Source: Prevotella sp. UBA4217
GTDB taxonomy: Bacteria; Bacteroidota; Bacteroidia; Bacteroidales; Bacteroidaceae
Length of the DNA stretch: 64,000 nt
Assembly: GCA_002379425.1 (NCBI GenBank)
Contig: DFTH01000005.1
Location: forward strand, 99,352-163,351
Direction of reading: 5' to 3'
The translations under genes were made by a program, and so were the position numbers. Shown piece after piece: positions 43,361 to 51,898 of the stretch. Below the pieces are notes generated by a model. The model was not told the DNA's origin. It searched no databases and saw nothing but the letters and a program-made list of their open reading frames with translations. Every line of letters begins with the position of its first letter. Position 1 is the first letter of the stretch.

Positions 43361-44134
43361 TTAATATTTGGTGACGGCGCGGAGGACGAACCAACAGTGC
43401 AATAGGAACGTCTGAACACGCCCAAAGTGATGCTCCATCACCCGGTAGCGCTCCCAGAGCGACTCACGGTGGTGGAGCGTCGTTTGTCCCTCCTCGGTAT
43501 AGTTGGCCACCACTTGATGGAGGTTGTACAGGGGTACGCCTTCCTTGTCGGCCGCCTTCATGATACGGATGCACCAGTCGATATCAGCGGAGTAGCGGTA
43601 CTGCATGTCGTATGGAGTGGCAATGGCGAAGTCGGTACGGGCATAGAAGGCCTGATGACAGACGAGCATCCCCTGCCGGAACGACTTCCACGACAGTTGC
43701 TCGGGCGGTGACAGACGGCGATGACGGAGGAAGCGGCCTTCGCCATCGACAATGTCGGTATCACCATAGAGCACGGCTGGCAGCGGCGATACTGACTCCA
43801 CGGCAGCGGCGATGCGGCTGGCGGTATCGCAAGCAGGGAGGAAGTCGCCCGCGTTGAGAAAACACACGTAGTCGCCCGTCACGGAGCGGAGCCCCTTGTT
43901 CATCGCGTCGTAGATACCCTTGTCGGGTTCGGAGATCACCTGCACGCGATGACCGTTATCTGCGGCATTGGAGCGCGCGACGTAATCGTTGATGATATCC
44001 AAGGTGCCATCGGTGGATGCCCCGTCGATAATCAGGTGCAGGATATCGGGATAATCCTGCCGGAGCACACTGTCGAGGGTGCGCCGGAGCACGGCAGCGG
44101 CATTAAAGGTGATCGTAACGTAGGAGAGCGTCAT
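43361..44134 (-). CDS. Family 2 glycosyltransferase
   Basis: Transfers a sugar during surface polysaccharide or glycolipid synthesis. The GT-A fold core is complete: SYVTITFNAAAVLRRTLDSV, IIDGASTDGT, SEPDKGIYDAMNKG and FLNAGDFL (the DxD-equivalent region), with a short C-terminus (257 residues). Its start overlaps the stop of the upstream GT4 gene by four bases (ATGA), indicating translational coupling. Acceptor and donor unknown. Confidence 0.9.
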   Translation of the reverse strand: MTLSYVTITFNAAAVLRRTLDSVLRQDYPDILHLIIDGASTDGTLDIINDYVARSNAADNGHRVQVISEPDKGIYDAMNKGLRSVTGDYVCFLNAGDFLPACDTASRIAAAVESVSPLPAVLYGDTDIVDGEGRFLRHRRLSPPEQLSWKSFRQGMLVCHQAFYARTDFAIATPYDMQYRYSADIDWCIRIMKAADKEGVPLYNLHQVVANYTEEGQTTLHHRESLWERYRVMEHHFGRVQTFLLHCWFVLRAVTKY

Positions 44135-45396
44135 AGTCTGTAGTGCTTAAAGGCCATGGCCTGGTGATACACATCGAGGTACTGCAGCGCCACACTCTGC
44201 TGGGAGTAGCACTGGGCCACCTTTCGGACGGCCTCGCGGCTCAGGGCCTCGTAGTCGGCTTCTGCCAGGATCCAGCGGATGCCCCGTGCCAGGTCCTCAG
44301 CATTGCGATACTCGGCGACATAGCCGTTGCGGCGGTGGTCGATCTCCTCGGGGATGCCACCCACCTTGAAACCGACACAGGGCACGCCGCAGGCCATCGC
44401 CTCCATGATCGTGTTAGGCAGGTTCTCCGAGAGCGACGGCAGCACGAACACGTCGGCAGCGTTATAGACATCGACGATGCGCTGTTCGTCGTTGACATAG
44501 CCGAGGGGGTGGGACTTCAGCGGCAACTGTCCGACCACCTCCTCCGCATGTCCTCCCAGGATGACGACCTCATACGGTGCCAGGTCACGGCAGGCTTCGA
44601 TGAGGTAGGACATACCCTTGAGATCATTGGTGACGCGCTGAGAGGCGAAGAGGATCAGTTTCCTGTCCAGAGGCAGTCCGAGGCGCTGACGGGCCTCAGC
44701 CTTGTCGCACCTCTTATAGATATGCGTATTGATCGGATTAGGGATACTCGTGATCTTCTGTCCCCGGAGCAGGCTGCTCTTCTTGGCCTCAGACTCCAGC
44801 CACCGGCTGCAGGCCACATAGTAGATATTCTCTTCGGCGACCATCTGCTGCTTCCTCCGCCAGACGGTTTCGGAGAGGTCGTGGTCGGAACCGCCGCCGG
44901 GCAACAGCCGACAGTGGCGACAGTGGGTGGTAAAGGCGCGACAGTCAAGAGCCACATGGCAGATAGCCGTGGCGGGCCATATATCGTGCATGGTCCAGAT
45001 GACGGGCTTGCCGCTACGGAGAATCCTGCGGATATCACCTAAGGAGAGCATACCCTGGTTGATCCAGTGCAGATGGATGATATCAGCCTCCTGGAACTCG
45101 CGCAGCCGCGTGATGTCGGAGCCGGCGTTGGCAATATCGATCTCGAAGAGATGCTTACGCGAGAAGTGCAGGTGAAGGAAGATGACGAAGCGCTCCCAGA
45201 TGAAGTGCCATCTAAGGCGCCAGGAACGGGGCAGTGCCGCGACCGTGAGCACATCGGTATCCTTCCGGCCCATCTGGCGGTCGCGCACGAGCATCTTAGC
45301 CTTCACACCATTGTTGTTAAGCGCCATCATCAGACGGTTGGCGGCTACGGCAGCCCCACCCGTCCGCTCACTTGTATTGACGATCAGTATCTTCAT
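44131..45396 (-). CDS. Family 4 glycosyltransferase
   Basis: GT-B-fold glycosyltransferase of 421 residues. N-terminal domain begins MKILIVNTSERTGGAAVAANRL; C-terminal donor domain has LILFASQRVTNDLKG, DVFVLPSLSENLPNTIMEAMACGVPCVGFKVGGIPE, the GT4 EX7E region. The ATG at 45396 is chosen because the promoter box lies at 45411-45418; the longer frame would start upstream of the promoter. First gene of a two-gene transcript with the GT2. No other polysaccharide genes adjoin, so the product is unclear. Confidence 0.9.
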   Translation of the reverse strand: MKILIVNTSERTGGAAVAANRLMMALNNNGVKAKMLVRDRQMGRKDTDVLTVAALPRSWRLRWHFIWERFVIFLHLHFSRKHLFEIDIANAGSDITRLREFQEADIIHLHWINQGMLSLGDIRRILRSGKPVIWTMHDIWPATAICHVALDCRAFTTHCRHCRLLPGGGSDHDLSETVWRRKQQMVAEENIYYVACSRWLESEAKKSSLLRGQKITSIPNPINTHIYKRCDKAEARQRLGLPLDRKLILFASQRVTNDLKGMSYLIEACRDLAPYEVVILGGHAEEVVGQLPLKSHPLGYVNDEQRIVDVYNAADVFVLPSLSENLPNTIMEAMACGVPCVGFKVGGIPEEIDHRRNGYVAEYRNAEDLARGIRWILAEADYEALSREAVRKVAQCYSQQSVALQYLDVYHQAMAFKHYRL

Positions 45397-45410
45397 ATTA
45401 TTTGTAGTTG

Positions 45411-45441
45411 CAAAGATACGGCAAGTTGGCCGAAAAACCAA
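45411..45441 (-). promoter_or_regulatory. Promoter of the two glycosyltransferase genes
   Basis: Minus strand: TTG (45441-45439), 20 bases, TATCTTTG (45418-45411); the ATG is only 14 bases further, so the leader is very short. Confidence 0.7.
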
Positions 45442-45533
45442 GTAAAAAGCATAAATATTTATTGTTGGCGCACACAAAGGGTTGATTTACGTCAAGAATG
45501 GTGGGTATTTATACACTTAATATGCTATAAAAC

Positions 45534-45564
45534 TTGTGAGGAAAGAAAAATCGTCGTACCTTTG
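45534..45564 (+). promoter_or_regulatory. Promoter of the intergenic RNA
   Basis: TTG (45534-45536), 20 bases, TACCTTTG (45557-45564), facing a region with no protein gene on this strand. Confidence 0.7.
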
Positions 45565-45570
45565 CATCGT

Positions 45571-45805
45571 CAAAAGGTTAATAGATTGTTTTAGGTTAGT
45601 AGTAATATTTATAGTTTTAGGTTTTTAGTTATTGGTAAGAGAAAGTTTTCAACTGTAGGATAACAGGAGGTCGCTGGGAAGCTCCCTTTTAAACTTTCAA
45701 ATTTTTAGCCCTTGCGGCTGAAAATTTCTTTTAGAGAAAAGGATTTTTAGTTAAACATAGGCTTTTTTCGATGCTGCTGCTCGCGAGAGTGGCGGCATCT
45801 TTTTT
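45571..45805 (+). ncRNA. Standalone structured noncoding RNA candidate (~235 nt)
   Basis: Bounded by its own promoter and terminator and lacking a plausible ORF; the next gene is convergent, so this is not a leader. Hairpins: GAAAGTTT 45641-45648 with AAACTTTC 45691-45698, enclosing GGAG/CTCC; AAATTTTTAGCC 45699-45710 with GGCTGAAAATTT 45716-45727 (12 pairs, loop CTTGC); CTTTT/AAAAG 45728-45741; and the terminator. The first 70 bases are A/T-rich and unstructured. Size is near that of 6S RNA but the serial-hairpin layout is unlike its rod shape; identity not recognised. Confidence 0.65.
45770..45805 (+). terminator. Terminator of the intergenic RNA
   Basis: GATGCTGC (45770-45777) pairs with GCGGCATC (45792-45799), with an inner CTCGCGAG, followed by TTTTTT. 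Confidence 0.85.
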
Positions 45806-45817
45806 ATATATAGAATA

Positions 45818-45841
45818 AAGACCTGCCGTTGGGCAGGTCTT
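45818..45841 (-). terminator. Terminator after ispF
   Basis: Perfect palindrome AAGACCTGCC-GTTG-GGCAGGTCTT, two bases before the ispF stop in plus coordinates; the minus strand continues with a T-rich tract. Confidence 0.8.
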
Positions 45842-45842
45842 C

Positions 45843-46322
45843 TTAATCTTTCTCTATGAGGCAGACGGCGTAGGCGGAGATACCCTCCTCGCGACCAGTA
45901 AAGCCAAGTTTCTCGGTGGTGGTTGCCTTGATAGAGATATCATCCCAGTCACAACCGCAGATCTTCGCCATACAGGCTTTCATCTCGGGGATATGCGGAT
46001 TCATCTTAGGCTGTTCGGCACAGATGGTGGCATCGATATTCACCAGTCGGTAGCCCTTTGAGGCAATCAACTGGATGGTCTTCTCCAGGATCACCTTACT
46101 GTCCATGCCATCCGTCTCTTCCGCCGTATCAGGGAAATGATAGCCGATGTCACGCATGTTAGCGGCACCAAGCAGGGCATCGCAGACGGCGTGCAGCAGC
46201 ACGTCGGCATCGCTGTGCCCAAGCAGTCCCTTACTATGTTCAATCTTAATGCCGCCCATCCAGAGGTCGCGGCCTTCTACTAACTGATGGACATCATAGC
46301 CCATCCCCACACGTATCTTCAT
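45843..46322 (-). CDS. ispF: 2-C-methyl-D-erythritol 2,4-cyclodiphosphate synthase
   Basis: Fifth enzyme of the MEP isoprenoid pathway, cyclising CDP-ME-2-phosphate with loss of CMP; cytoplasmic trimer. 159 residues, the family length. Zinc ligands appear in GYDVHQL (Asp 9, His 11) and LGHSDADVLLHAVCDALLGA; TTEKLGFTGREEGI is the conserved substrate loop. It follows porV and porU in the same order as in Porphyromonas gingivalis, separated from porV by TTCAATTC-type repeats. Confidence 0.97.
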   Translation of the reverse strand: MKIRVGMGYDVHQLVEGRDLWMGGIKIEHSKGLLGHSDADVLLHAVCDALLGAANMRDIGYHFPDTAEETDGMDSKVILEKTIQLIASKGYRLVNIDATICAEQPKMNPHIPEMKACMAKICGCDWDDISIKATTTEKLGFTGREEGISAYAVCLIEKD

Positions 46323-46388
46323 AACTTCAATCCTTCAATTTTTCAATCCTTCAATTCTTCAATTCTTCAATTCTTCAATTTTTCAATC
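46323..46388. repeat. Short intergenic tandem repeat (TTCAATTC units)
   Basis: Eight or so imperfect copies of TTCAATTC/TTCAATCC fill the whole ispF-porV gap. Confidence 0.8.
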
Positions 46389-47582
46389 CTATCTCCGGAA
46401 CAGGTCCTTAATGCCATCCATGTCGAAGGCGAGGGTGAAGCGCAGTGTCTGGTCCAGCGGGTTCGAGCGTGCCGTGGAGATCACATAACCCACGTCGAGG
46501 GAGAAGACACTCATGCGGAAACCGCCACCGACGGTGAAATACTTCATGTTACCTTTCGACTCTGCCTGATGGTGATAGCCTGCGCGCAAGGAGAACTGGT
46601 CGTGATAGACATACTCGGCACCGAGGCTCCACTGCACCTCCTCGAGTTCCTCGCTGAAACCGCCTGGGGCATCGCCGAAACTCTTGAACATGCCACTGAT
46701 GGCACTGACATCACTGTATTCCCGACGGACACGGTCCTGATAGTCGCTGTTCGACTCACCCTCCTCCTGACGGGGCACGGTGGGAACCATCAGTTTGTTG
46801 GCATCAGCCGAAATGGTGAAACGGTTGTACTCATCCACGGGCACCATCAGTGCAGCACCCAGGCGCATGTTGGCGGGCAAGAACTGACTCTCATCGTCGC
46901 CATAGAAGGATATCTTTGAACCGATGTTCGACAGGTTCAGTCCTATTCCAAGTTGGCACTCACGGCTACCCAGCATGATATAGTTGTTATAGTACATAGC
47001 GAGGTCGGCGGCGAAGGCCGAGGCTGGCTTGGAGTCCTCGCTATAGTCATAGCGCAGGTCACTATAGATCCACCGGATGGCGGCGGCCAGGGAGAACTTC
47101 TCGCTGAGCATCAGTGCGTAGGCCAGGTCAATGGACATCTCGTAGGGTTTGACGGACATGCCATCATCGGCAAAGACCTCTCCGAGAGAGAAATAGCGGA
47201 TGGAGCCTGAGAGCGACGAATAGTCGCCGATGCGGTAGTAGCCTGCCACGTAGGCCAGATCGATGTCGTTGACCAACTGGCGGAGCCACGGCGTGTAGTT
47301 CAGGGAGATACCGGAACGGCTGATGCAGAAGGGGTACTTCGCAGGGTTCCAGTACTGGGAGTTGACGTCAGGATCAGTAGCCACACCGATATCACCCATG
47401 CTGGCGCCACGGGCATCGGGCGCGATGGTCTGTGAGATGACGGCATGCTCCACGGGATTGAACATGGAGACCTTCTCATCATCTTGTGCAGAGACAGTGA
47501 GAGGCAAGATCGCACAGGCGATCATCATCATGGTCACCCTCACTATCTCTCGGGCCATATAGTTCTTCGTTTGATTCATCAT
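46389..47582 (-). CDS. porV: Type IX secretion outer-membrane protein PorV
   Basis: Beta-barrel shuttle that carries cargo with C-terminal signals from the secretion pore to the PorU attachment complex. FadL/PorV-like barrel of about 397 residues: signal peptide ending VSAQ, then APDARGASMGDIGVATDPDVNSQYWNPAK, a family hallmark, and barrel repeats to the C-terminal RFTLAFDMDGI. Adjacent to porU and ispF as in Porphyromonas gingivalis. In-frame starts a few codons downstream are possible. Confidence 0.93.
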   Translation of the reverse strand: MMNQTKNYMAREIVRVTMMMIACAILPLTVSAQDDEKVSMFNPVEHAVISQTIAPDARGASMGDIGVATDPDVNSQYWNPAKYPFCISRSGISLNYTPWLRQLVNDIDLAYVAGYYRIGDYSSLSGSIRYFSLGEVFADDGMSVKPYEMSIDLAYALMLSEKFSLAAAIRWIYSDLRYDYSEDSKPASAFAADLAMYYNNYIMLGSRECQLGIGLNLSNIGSKISFYGDDESQFLPANMRLGAALMVPVDEYNRFTISADANKLMVPTVPRQEEGESNSDYQDRVRREYSDVSAISGMFKSFGDAPGGFSEELEEVQWSLGAEYVYHDQFSLRAGYHHQAESKGNMKYFTVGGGFRMSVFSLDVGYVISTARSNPLDQTLRFTLAFDMDGIKDLFRR

Positions 47583-47603
47583 TCCTAATAACGTTTTTGC
47601 CTG

Positions 47604-50600
47604 TTAATTATTGCCTAATATAATCAATTTATTAGCGTATGAGGCACTGCCGCCATTGCCGCTGATCTGGATCCGGTAGATATAGACACCTGTGCGCAGA
47701 CGGCTGCCGCCACCGACGGTGAGATCCCAGTCGATGACGACCGTCCCATCCGTAGAGACACCGGTCTTCTCGGTTCTCACCAGTTGGCGCCCGGAGGTGT
47801 CGAAGATGTCGAGCACCACATCCAGTTCCGTACTGCTACGGTCGTGGTTGACCACGAAGGAGGTGGTGGAGGTGGCAGGATTCTTCGTGCAGATGACACT
47901 GATATGACCGTCGCCACTGTTCTCCACGACATTGAAGGCCAGTTCGGAGGTCGAGGAGTTGTTGAGCACGTCCCATGCCCTGAATAGGAGGCGGTGAGGC
48001 CCCTTGGACAGTTCGGGGATGGTGAAGCCGACGATACCACTACGGTATTCTCCGAAGTCGAAGGTGAAGTGGTCGTTGAGGTTATAGGTCTTCGACAGTT
48101 CACCGTCGATCACCAGTTCCAGGTCGTGCCCGACGCTGCTGCCCGTGGCATTGATGCCGTCATCGTCGTAGAGTTCGGCACCGAAGTAGGGCGTCGCATT
48201 CACATTGCCCCCATTGACAAAGGACTTTGAGTTAAGATAACAGTAGATGGATGGCCCGATGGAGTCATTGTCTGCCACGGTCCCTCCGTCAAGCAGGAAA
48301 CTGCCGTCCTGTCCGTGGACGGTCTTCGTGCGGTCGTTGCTCACCGCATAGAGCGTCATGAGGCCATTGCCATCAGTATAACTGACATCCTTGGGCACGG
48401 CAAAGGTCAGGCGGAACACACCGTTGCTGATACTGTCGGAGCCCTGATAGAGCGTCTTCGTGCGGTCGTCATAGGCAAAGGGGACTTCTGCCTCCTCTGG
48501 ATCGTTCAGTTTGCAGACGATCGTCTCCTCCGCATCCCTGACCACGGCACTGACCACGCCCTGGAAGGAACTGTCGAGGGCATCGGCCTGTTCTACATGT
48601 CCCCTGACGGTTGCCACCGATCCTGCCGAGAGACTGACACCAGCCGATACCGGTCGCCCGTTAATGCTGTCGATGATTACCTTCGACGAGGGGCATGCCA
48701 GTCGGAGGGCAGGATCACCCAAGAGGGTATATTGCAGTTTGTTGGGCGACGTGTCTCGTCCTTCGCTGACGAGGTCGCACTTCGCCTGCCGCACCGCCTC
48801 ACCAATGGTATATTCAGGGTTCAGCACATATTTGGTGAAGGTGAGGTTCATCTGTTCATTATATGAGGCATACACGGTACGCGTTGTGCCGAAGAAGGCC
48901 ACGCCCCCACCCTTTGGGCTTAGCATGACGGTCTCACCGATATTCCCTTCCTGTCCATCGAAGGGCATGATGTCACAGGAGGCGGTGATCCACAAGGGCA
49001 GGTTATTGGTGGTGGACGCCTCGAAGTCGGCCAGTTTCATCACCAGTTCATGGGAGAGAGCGTATGGTGCCCCATGACCGCAGTAGTTCATCATCAGTGC
49101 CCCACTCGTCATCTGCTGTTTGATCAGTTGTGTCACGTCAGGGTAACTATAGCCCGTCGAGGAAGGGATACGCTGATAGGCGTCCCAGTAGATTTTCTTG
49201 ATCTGATAGCCAGGATAGTTGTCTTCCACGAGTGTAGCCACCCTGTCGGCCGTTGCCATGTGCGTGTTGCTGTTGCCGTCGTCGCCCATCATACAGATGA
49301 CATTCTGCCACGGACCGGCATACTTGTTCGCGGCATAGTTGAGGGTCTTGTCCACCAGCACAGCCGCCTCCTCCGCCGTACGTGCAGGATAACGCCCTAC
49401 GGCTACGTCGGGCTTTCCCATATAGGTAGAAGAGCCGCCCGAAGTCTGCTGGATCTGTTCCTCATCATCGAGAAGGCAGAAGAAGTCGTCGCTGACATAG
49501 CAATAGACATGGCTGAAGGAGTTCTCACTCTCGTAGCACAGTAAGAAGTCGTCGGGGTCATAGCCGGCCCAATCGGAAGAATTCATGCGGTTATCCCAGG
49601 CTCCATCGCCGAAGAGCAGCAGGTAGCGGGGGATGTCGCTATCCGCCTGTGCGCGGTCGTAGAACATCTTCAGATAGCGGCGGTAGGCCGTGGCATCAGG
49701 GGTACCGCTGGAGTATTCGTTAAAGAGTTCATCCGCAGGCACGATCCTCACCCGCAGCCCGTCGTTCTCCTCATGCCAGTTCTTGACACGTTCCGCCTGG
49801 GCGAGAACCTGCTGGTTCGTAGGGATAATGATCACCATATCGACAGGCTCATCGGCATGGTGGTCCTGGTTCATGATGTTATACACATACTCTGGCTCAG
49901 GCAGACTGGTGGACTGGAGGTCCGCCATGGCCTTCGGCTCGTCCAGTCGCAACGACAGGTAGTCGAGCCTGACGTTCGCACCTGATGTCTGGGTAATCTT
50001 AATGACATTCTCAGCCTGCAGGATTCCGCTCAGGGGATAGTCCACCACATAATAGTCAGCCTCGGAATAACTGTCGAGGGTGGTATTCCTGTTGATTGTG
50101 CCTACGACAGAGTCGTTGACGGTTACCGATGCCTCATAACTGCCGTTGGAAGTAAGGGCCACCGACAGGGTGCCCGACGTTCCTGCCGCAGAGAGGGTAT
50201 AGGTCTGTGGTGTGCCGACGGTGAAGAGCGTCTTGTCGAAGAGGTTCCGTCCGCCATGATACCAGGAATAGTCATCCACCTCGTAGAGTGTGTGATAGTC
50301 GTCAGCAGAGGGATAATGGGCCGTGGTCAGTTCCTCGACGCCAATGGTCAGCGGCTCCGCATCATTCTCCGTGAGGAAATAGTAGCCATAGTCGGAATAG
50401 GGATTACGCGTACGGACGGTGGCATCGGCCGAATCCCATGTGACAGGACCGACACCATAGAAGACACGCACGCCACCGACGGTGCTGGTGGGCACTTCCT
50501 GCAGGTCGTCCGTGGCTGTCAGGTAGTCTCCCGTCAGTCTCTCGGGCTGCAGGGCACCTCCATAGCCGTAGATCTTCACCTTATTGATGTCCGAGAAACC

Positions 50601-51140
50601 AGCCTTCCTGATGAGTGCTGCTGTCAACTGGTAGAAGCCGCTCTCAGGGATACGGATCTTCGCCCAGGAGCCCTCGCGCAAGATGGAGTGGTCAGCATAA
50701 CGGCCATTCTCGCCAGAGGCCCTGGTACGATTCCTGACAGAAGAGGCCCTGGCCTCAACGTTCAACTTAAAACTGACAAGTTTCTGGTATTTCCCATCGC
50801 GATAGACCAGTGGCACCAGCGACACATCGAGAACGCCCTGCTTCCTGGCCACGCCCACCGTCTGGGTCACCACGGGCAGTGCGGGCAGCGGTTCTCCGCT
50901 GATCGCCTGGTATCGACGGACATCGGCCTTGGTCATCTCGATGAATTCCGGATATTCGATGCTGACCGTATAGACAGAGTCGGCATAGTGGGCACCGAGT
51001 TGCCGCTGCCAGGTAAAGACGGGCAATACCGAGTCGATCCTGACCTGCCGGGCAGTCAGGTTGATGAACTCCTGCGCCCCTATACAGAGAGGGAAGAGCA
51101 GAAGAACAATAGCCACAATGGATTGATATACGGCTTTCAC
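47604..51140 (-). CDS. porU: Type IX secretion sortase PorU
   Basis: Surface Cys protease that removes the C-terminal signal of type IX cargo and attaches cargo to the outer leaflet. 1178 residues: signal peptide (1-22), N-terminal beta domains, gingipain-like C25 catalytic domain with His in NYCGHGAP (about 688) and Cys in ITASCDIMPFDG (about 723), Ig-like domains and its own C-terminal type IX domain (IFDTSGRQLVRTEKTG to YANKLIILGNN). Separated by 21 bases from porV. The GH43 (2309) and amylase (41327) proteins end in matching signals and are plausible clients. Confidence 0.95.
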   Translation of the reverse strand: MKAVYQSIVAIVLLLFPLCIGAQEFINLTARQVRIDSVLPVFTWQRQLGAHYADSVYTVSIEYPEFIEMTKADVRRYQAISGEPLPALPVVTQTVGVARKQGVLDVSLVPLVYRDGKYQKLVSFKLNVEARASSVRNRTRASGENGRYADHSILREGSWAKIRIPESGFYQLTAALIRKAGFSDINKVKIYGYGGALQPERLTGDYLTATDDLQEVPTSTVGGVRVFYGVGPVTWDSADATVRTRNPYSDYGYYFLTENDAEPLTIGVEELTTAHYPSADDYHTLYEVDDYSWYHGGRNLFDKTLFTVGTPQTYTLSAAGTSGTLSVALTSNGSYEASVTVNDSVVGTINRNTTLDSYSEADYYVVDYPLSGILQAENVIKITQTSGANVRLDYLSLRLDEPKAMADLQSTSLPEPEYVYNIMNQDHHADEPVDMVIIIPTNQQVLAQAERVKNWHEENDGLRVRIVPADELFNEYSSGTPDATAYRRYLKMFYDRAQADSDIPRYLLLFGDGAWDNRMNSSDWAGYDPDDFLLCYESENSFSHVYCYVSDDFFCLLDDEEQIQQTSGGSSTYMGKPDVAVGRYPARTAEEAAVLVDKTLNYAANKYAGPWQNVICMMGDDGNSNTHMATADRVATLVEDNYPGYQIKKIYWDAYQRIPSSTGYSYPDVTQLIKQQMTSGALMMNYCGHGAPYALSHELVMKLADFEASTTNNLPLWITASCDIMPFDGQEGNIGETVMLSPKGGGVAFFGTTRTVYASYNEQMNLTFTKYVLNPEYTIGEAVRQAKCDLVSEGRDTSPNKLQYTLLGDPALRLACPSSKVIIDSINGRPVSAGVSLSAGSVATVRGHVEQADALDSSFQGVVSAVVRDAEETIVCKLNDPEEAEVPFAYDDRTKTLYQGSDSISNGVFRLTFAVPKDVSYTDGNGLMTLYAVSNDRTKTVHGQDGSFLLDGGTVADNDSIGPSIYCYLNSKSFVNGGNVNATPYFGAELYDDDGINATGSSVGHDLELVIDGELSKTYNLNDHFTFDFGEYRSGIVGFTIPELSKGPHRLLFRAWDVLNNSSTSELAFNVVENSGDGHISVICTKNPATSTTSFVVNHDRSSTELDVVLDIFDTSGRQLVRTEKTGVSTDGTVVIDWDLTVGGGSRLRTGVYIYRIQISGNGGSASYANKLIILGNN

Positions 51141-51176
51141 TCATCTTATAAACGTGAAAGCCCCTCATTTATTGCA

Positions 51177-51824
51177 TCACTTACAATTAAACGCCAGTAC
51201 CTTGCGCTCTTCGAGCCACCCTTCGAGGCGGTCGCCGATGTGAACGGGCCCAACGCCAGCAGGTGTGCCCGTGTAGAGCAGGTCGCCCGTCTTCAGCGTG
51301 AAGAACTGGGAGATATAGGCAATGATCTCATCGACGGTATAGAGCATGTCGCTGGTGCAGCCTTCCTGCACAGTCTGCCCGTTGATATCAAGATGGAAGT
51401 GTAGAGACTGCAGGCCAGAATCCTCACAGACAGTCTCAGGATCCTTCAGCAGTCTCTCCTTTGGAATCCACTCCCCGATAGCGGCAGAGCCGTCGAAGCC
51501 CTTGCAGATCGTCCACGGCTGTCCCGCCTCTGATGCCTTCCTCTGCAGGTCGCGGGCCGTGAAGTCGATACCTATCGTCAGTGCATCGTAATAGCGGTGG
51601 GCAAAGCGCACGGGGATGTTCTTCCCCAGACGGCAGATGCGCACCACAAGTTCCGTCTCGTAGTCGATGCGCCCCAGGTGGTCAGGAATGAAGAACGGCT
51701 TCCCCTGATTGAGGATCGCCGAGTCGGCCTTGGTGAATATCACTGGCTCATCAGGGCGTTTAAGCGTCCCGTGAAGTTCCTGATTGTGCGCGGCATAGTT
51801 CATGCCGATGGCAAATATCTTCAT
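51177..51824 (-). CDS. FAH-family hydrolase (fumarylacetoacetate hydrolase-like)
   Basis: 215-residue member of the FAH superfamily, which act as C-C hydrolases, decarboxylases or oxaloacetate tautomerases. Metal-binding core is visible: VIFTKADSAI, DYETELVVRI (Glu pair), TIGIDFTARDLQ, KGFDGSAAIGEWI and GDLLYTGTPAGVGPV. Start at 51824 is set by the promoter box at 51832-51839, only seven bases upstream, so the mRNA may be leaderless; the longer frame begins inside the preceding terminator. Probably co-transcribed with porU, 36 bases downstream. Exact substrate not determinable. Confidence 0.88.
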   Translation of the reverse strand: MKIFAIGMNYAAHNQELHGTLKRPDEPVIFTKADSAILNQGKPFFIPDHLGRIDYETELVVRICRLGKNIPVRFAHRYYDALTIGIDFTARDLQRKASEAGQPWTICKGFDGSAAIGEWIPKERLLKDPETVCEDSGLQSLHFHLDINGQTVQEGCTSDMLYTVDEIIAYISQFFTLKTGDLLYTGTPAGVGPVHIGDRLEGWLEERKVLAFNCK

Positions 51825-51831
51825 ACGCCTG

Positions 51832-51861
51832 CAAAGATACAAAAAAATCGGCACTGCGCAA
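51832..51861 (-). promoter_or_regulatory. FAH gene promoter with -33 inside the tsf terminator
   Basis: Minus strand: TTG (51861-51859), 19 bases, TATCTTTG (51839-51832), then seven bases to the ATG. The -33 part lies in the loop of the terminator at 51848-51872. Confidence 0.65.
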
Positions 51862-51872
51862 AGCAATGCCGA
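51848..51872 (-). terminator. Terminator after tsf
   Basis: TCGGCA (51848-51853) pairs with TGCCGA (51867-51872), extended by TGC/GCA inside; the minus strand continues with seven T. Confidence 0.8.
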
Positions 51873-51898
51873 CTCTTTTTTATTATCACACTGTAAGA

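Noticed and set aside
45571..45805. tmRNA, RNase P RNA or SRP RNA
   Set aside because: None of the conserved signatures of these RNAs (tag ORF and tRNA-like ends, RNase P core, SRP apical loop) is visible.
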